NCBI GenBank assembly: GCA_024305745.1
Contig: JAHRBS010000004.1
Location: 1,550,001-1,614,000, forward strand
Reading direction: 5' to 3'
Source: Polyporus tsugae
Taxonomy: Eukaryota > Basidiomycota > Agaricomycetes > Polyporales > Polyporaceae
DNA length: 64,000 bases
Position numbers and translations under genes: made by a program. Below, in pieces: positions 63,701 to 64,000 of the stretch; within the stretch, counting starts at the first letter, position 1; every line of letters begins with the position of its first letter. The notes beneath the pieces are model-generated. The model searched no databases, had not been told where the DNA came from, and was given only the letters and a program-made list of their open reading frames with translations.

Positions 63701-64000
63701 GTATTCTAGTTTGCGACGTGCCCCTCGGCGAGAGCTTCCGTTCACTTGTAGCAAGACACAAGGAGCCCTGCATTGTGGGCCCTCGGGCCATTCTGTACAT
63801 GTCTTAGGTGTATACGAGCCCACTCGTATCCTCACAGGATTCAGCTGCTACTGAACGCCGTGCCACTCCCCAATCTCGACTGCGGCAACGACAGATCTGC
63901 CAAGATCCGCCGACGGTTTCTCGCTGTCCAAGTTAGGCTCATGAGCTTATCCACGGGGAAGTCGTTTCGCTAGTCACTCCCGCCCCAAGTATCCAACGAT
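60767..64000. other. Stretch without an assignable gene
   Basis: 3.2 kb to the right edge. The part from 60770 to about 61400 is probably the CCCH promoter and leader, with purine-rich runs. Beyond it, open frames on both strands (such as plus 62047-62487, plus 62663-63079 and plus 63393-63854) show no recognisable motif, and none is supported by a splice pattern I could follow. Confidence 0.35.

Overview
The window is nuclear DNA of a filamentous basidiomycete, most probably a wood- or litter-decaying Agaricomycete. The evidence is the gene structure: almost every protein gene is cut by many short GT-AG introns (about 50-70 bases). The proteins themselves are of fungal and often basidiomycete type: a secreted GH18 chitinase with chitin-binding modules, a large-subunit catalase, a fungal F-box protein and an NRAMP transporter. 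There are also two intron-containing nuclear tRNA-Lys genes. I saw no prokaryotic, viral or CRISPR features and no recognisable transposase or reverse transcriptase. The species cannot be named from the sequence alone. Intron-spliced gene ends were read by eye by joining frames, so individual splice sites may be off by a few bases.

Layout. 0-3.2 kb: 5' part of a SAC1 phosphoinositide phosphatase (-), head to head with LEA1/U2A' (+), which converges on a DUF4149/TMEM205-type membrane protein (-). 3.2-5.7 kb: no gene that I can assign. 5.7-10.8 kb: CSN6 (-) head to head with MCM5 (+), then a small DUF3128/Emi1-like protein (-). 10.9-14.1 kb: tRNA-Lys(CUU) and a large-subunit catalase (-). 14.1-19.4 kb: gene-poor, with scattered splice-like signals on the minus strand. 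19.4-20.7 kb: a C2H2 zinc-finger transcription factor (-), followed by about 4 kb without an assignable gene. 24.6-31.2 kb: serine carboxypeptidase (+), a second tRNA-Lys(CUU), NRAMP transporter (-) and Mediator MED6 (+). 31.6-34.9 kb: AP-3 sigma (-) and a fungal F-box protein (-). 36.8-39.6 kb: a basidiomycete protein of unknown function (+) and a possible further plus-strand gene. 40.5-45.9 kb: GH18 chitinase (-), CK2 alpha kinase (-), SET-domain protein (+). 47.4-53.3 kb: mitochondrial DnaJ/Mdj1 (+) and a 14-TM MFS transporter (+). 55.3-60.8 kb: choline kinase (+) converging on a tandem CCCH zinc-finger RNA-binding protein (-). 60.8-64 kb: no gene that I can assign.

The genes do not form one pathway. 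Most are housekeeping functions: replication, splicing, transcription, vesicle traffic, signalling, mitochondrial folding and lipid metabolism. A smaller accessory set (catalase, chitinase, carboxypeptidase, MFS and NRAMP transporters) suits a decay fungus. A recurring theme is head-to-head pairs sharing 200-300 bp promoters: SAC1/LEA1, CSN6/MCM5, NRAMP/MED6 and CK2alpha/SET. The most distinctive details are an 8-base micro-exon in the chitinase gene and two tRNA-Lys copies that differ only at one base inside their introns. Others are paired CACGTG sites before the MDJ1 TATA box and an F-box gene whose last exons do not join in frame by any simple splice I found. I did not find convincing evidence of a wholly new biological system.
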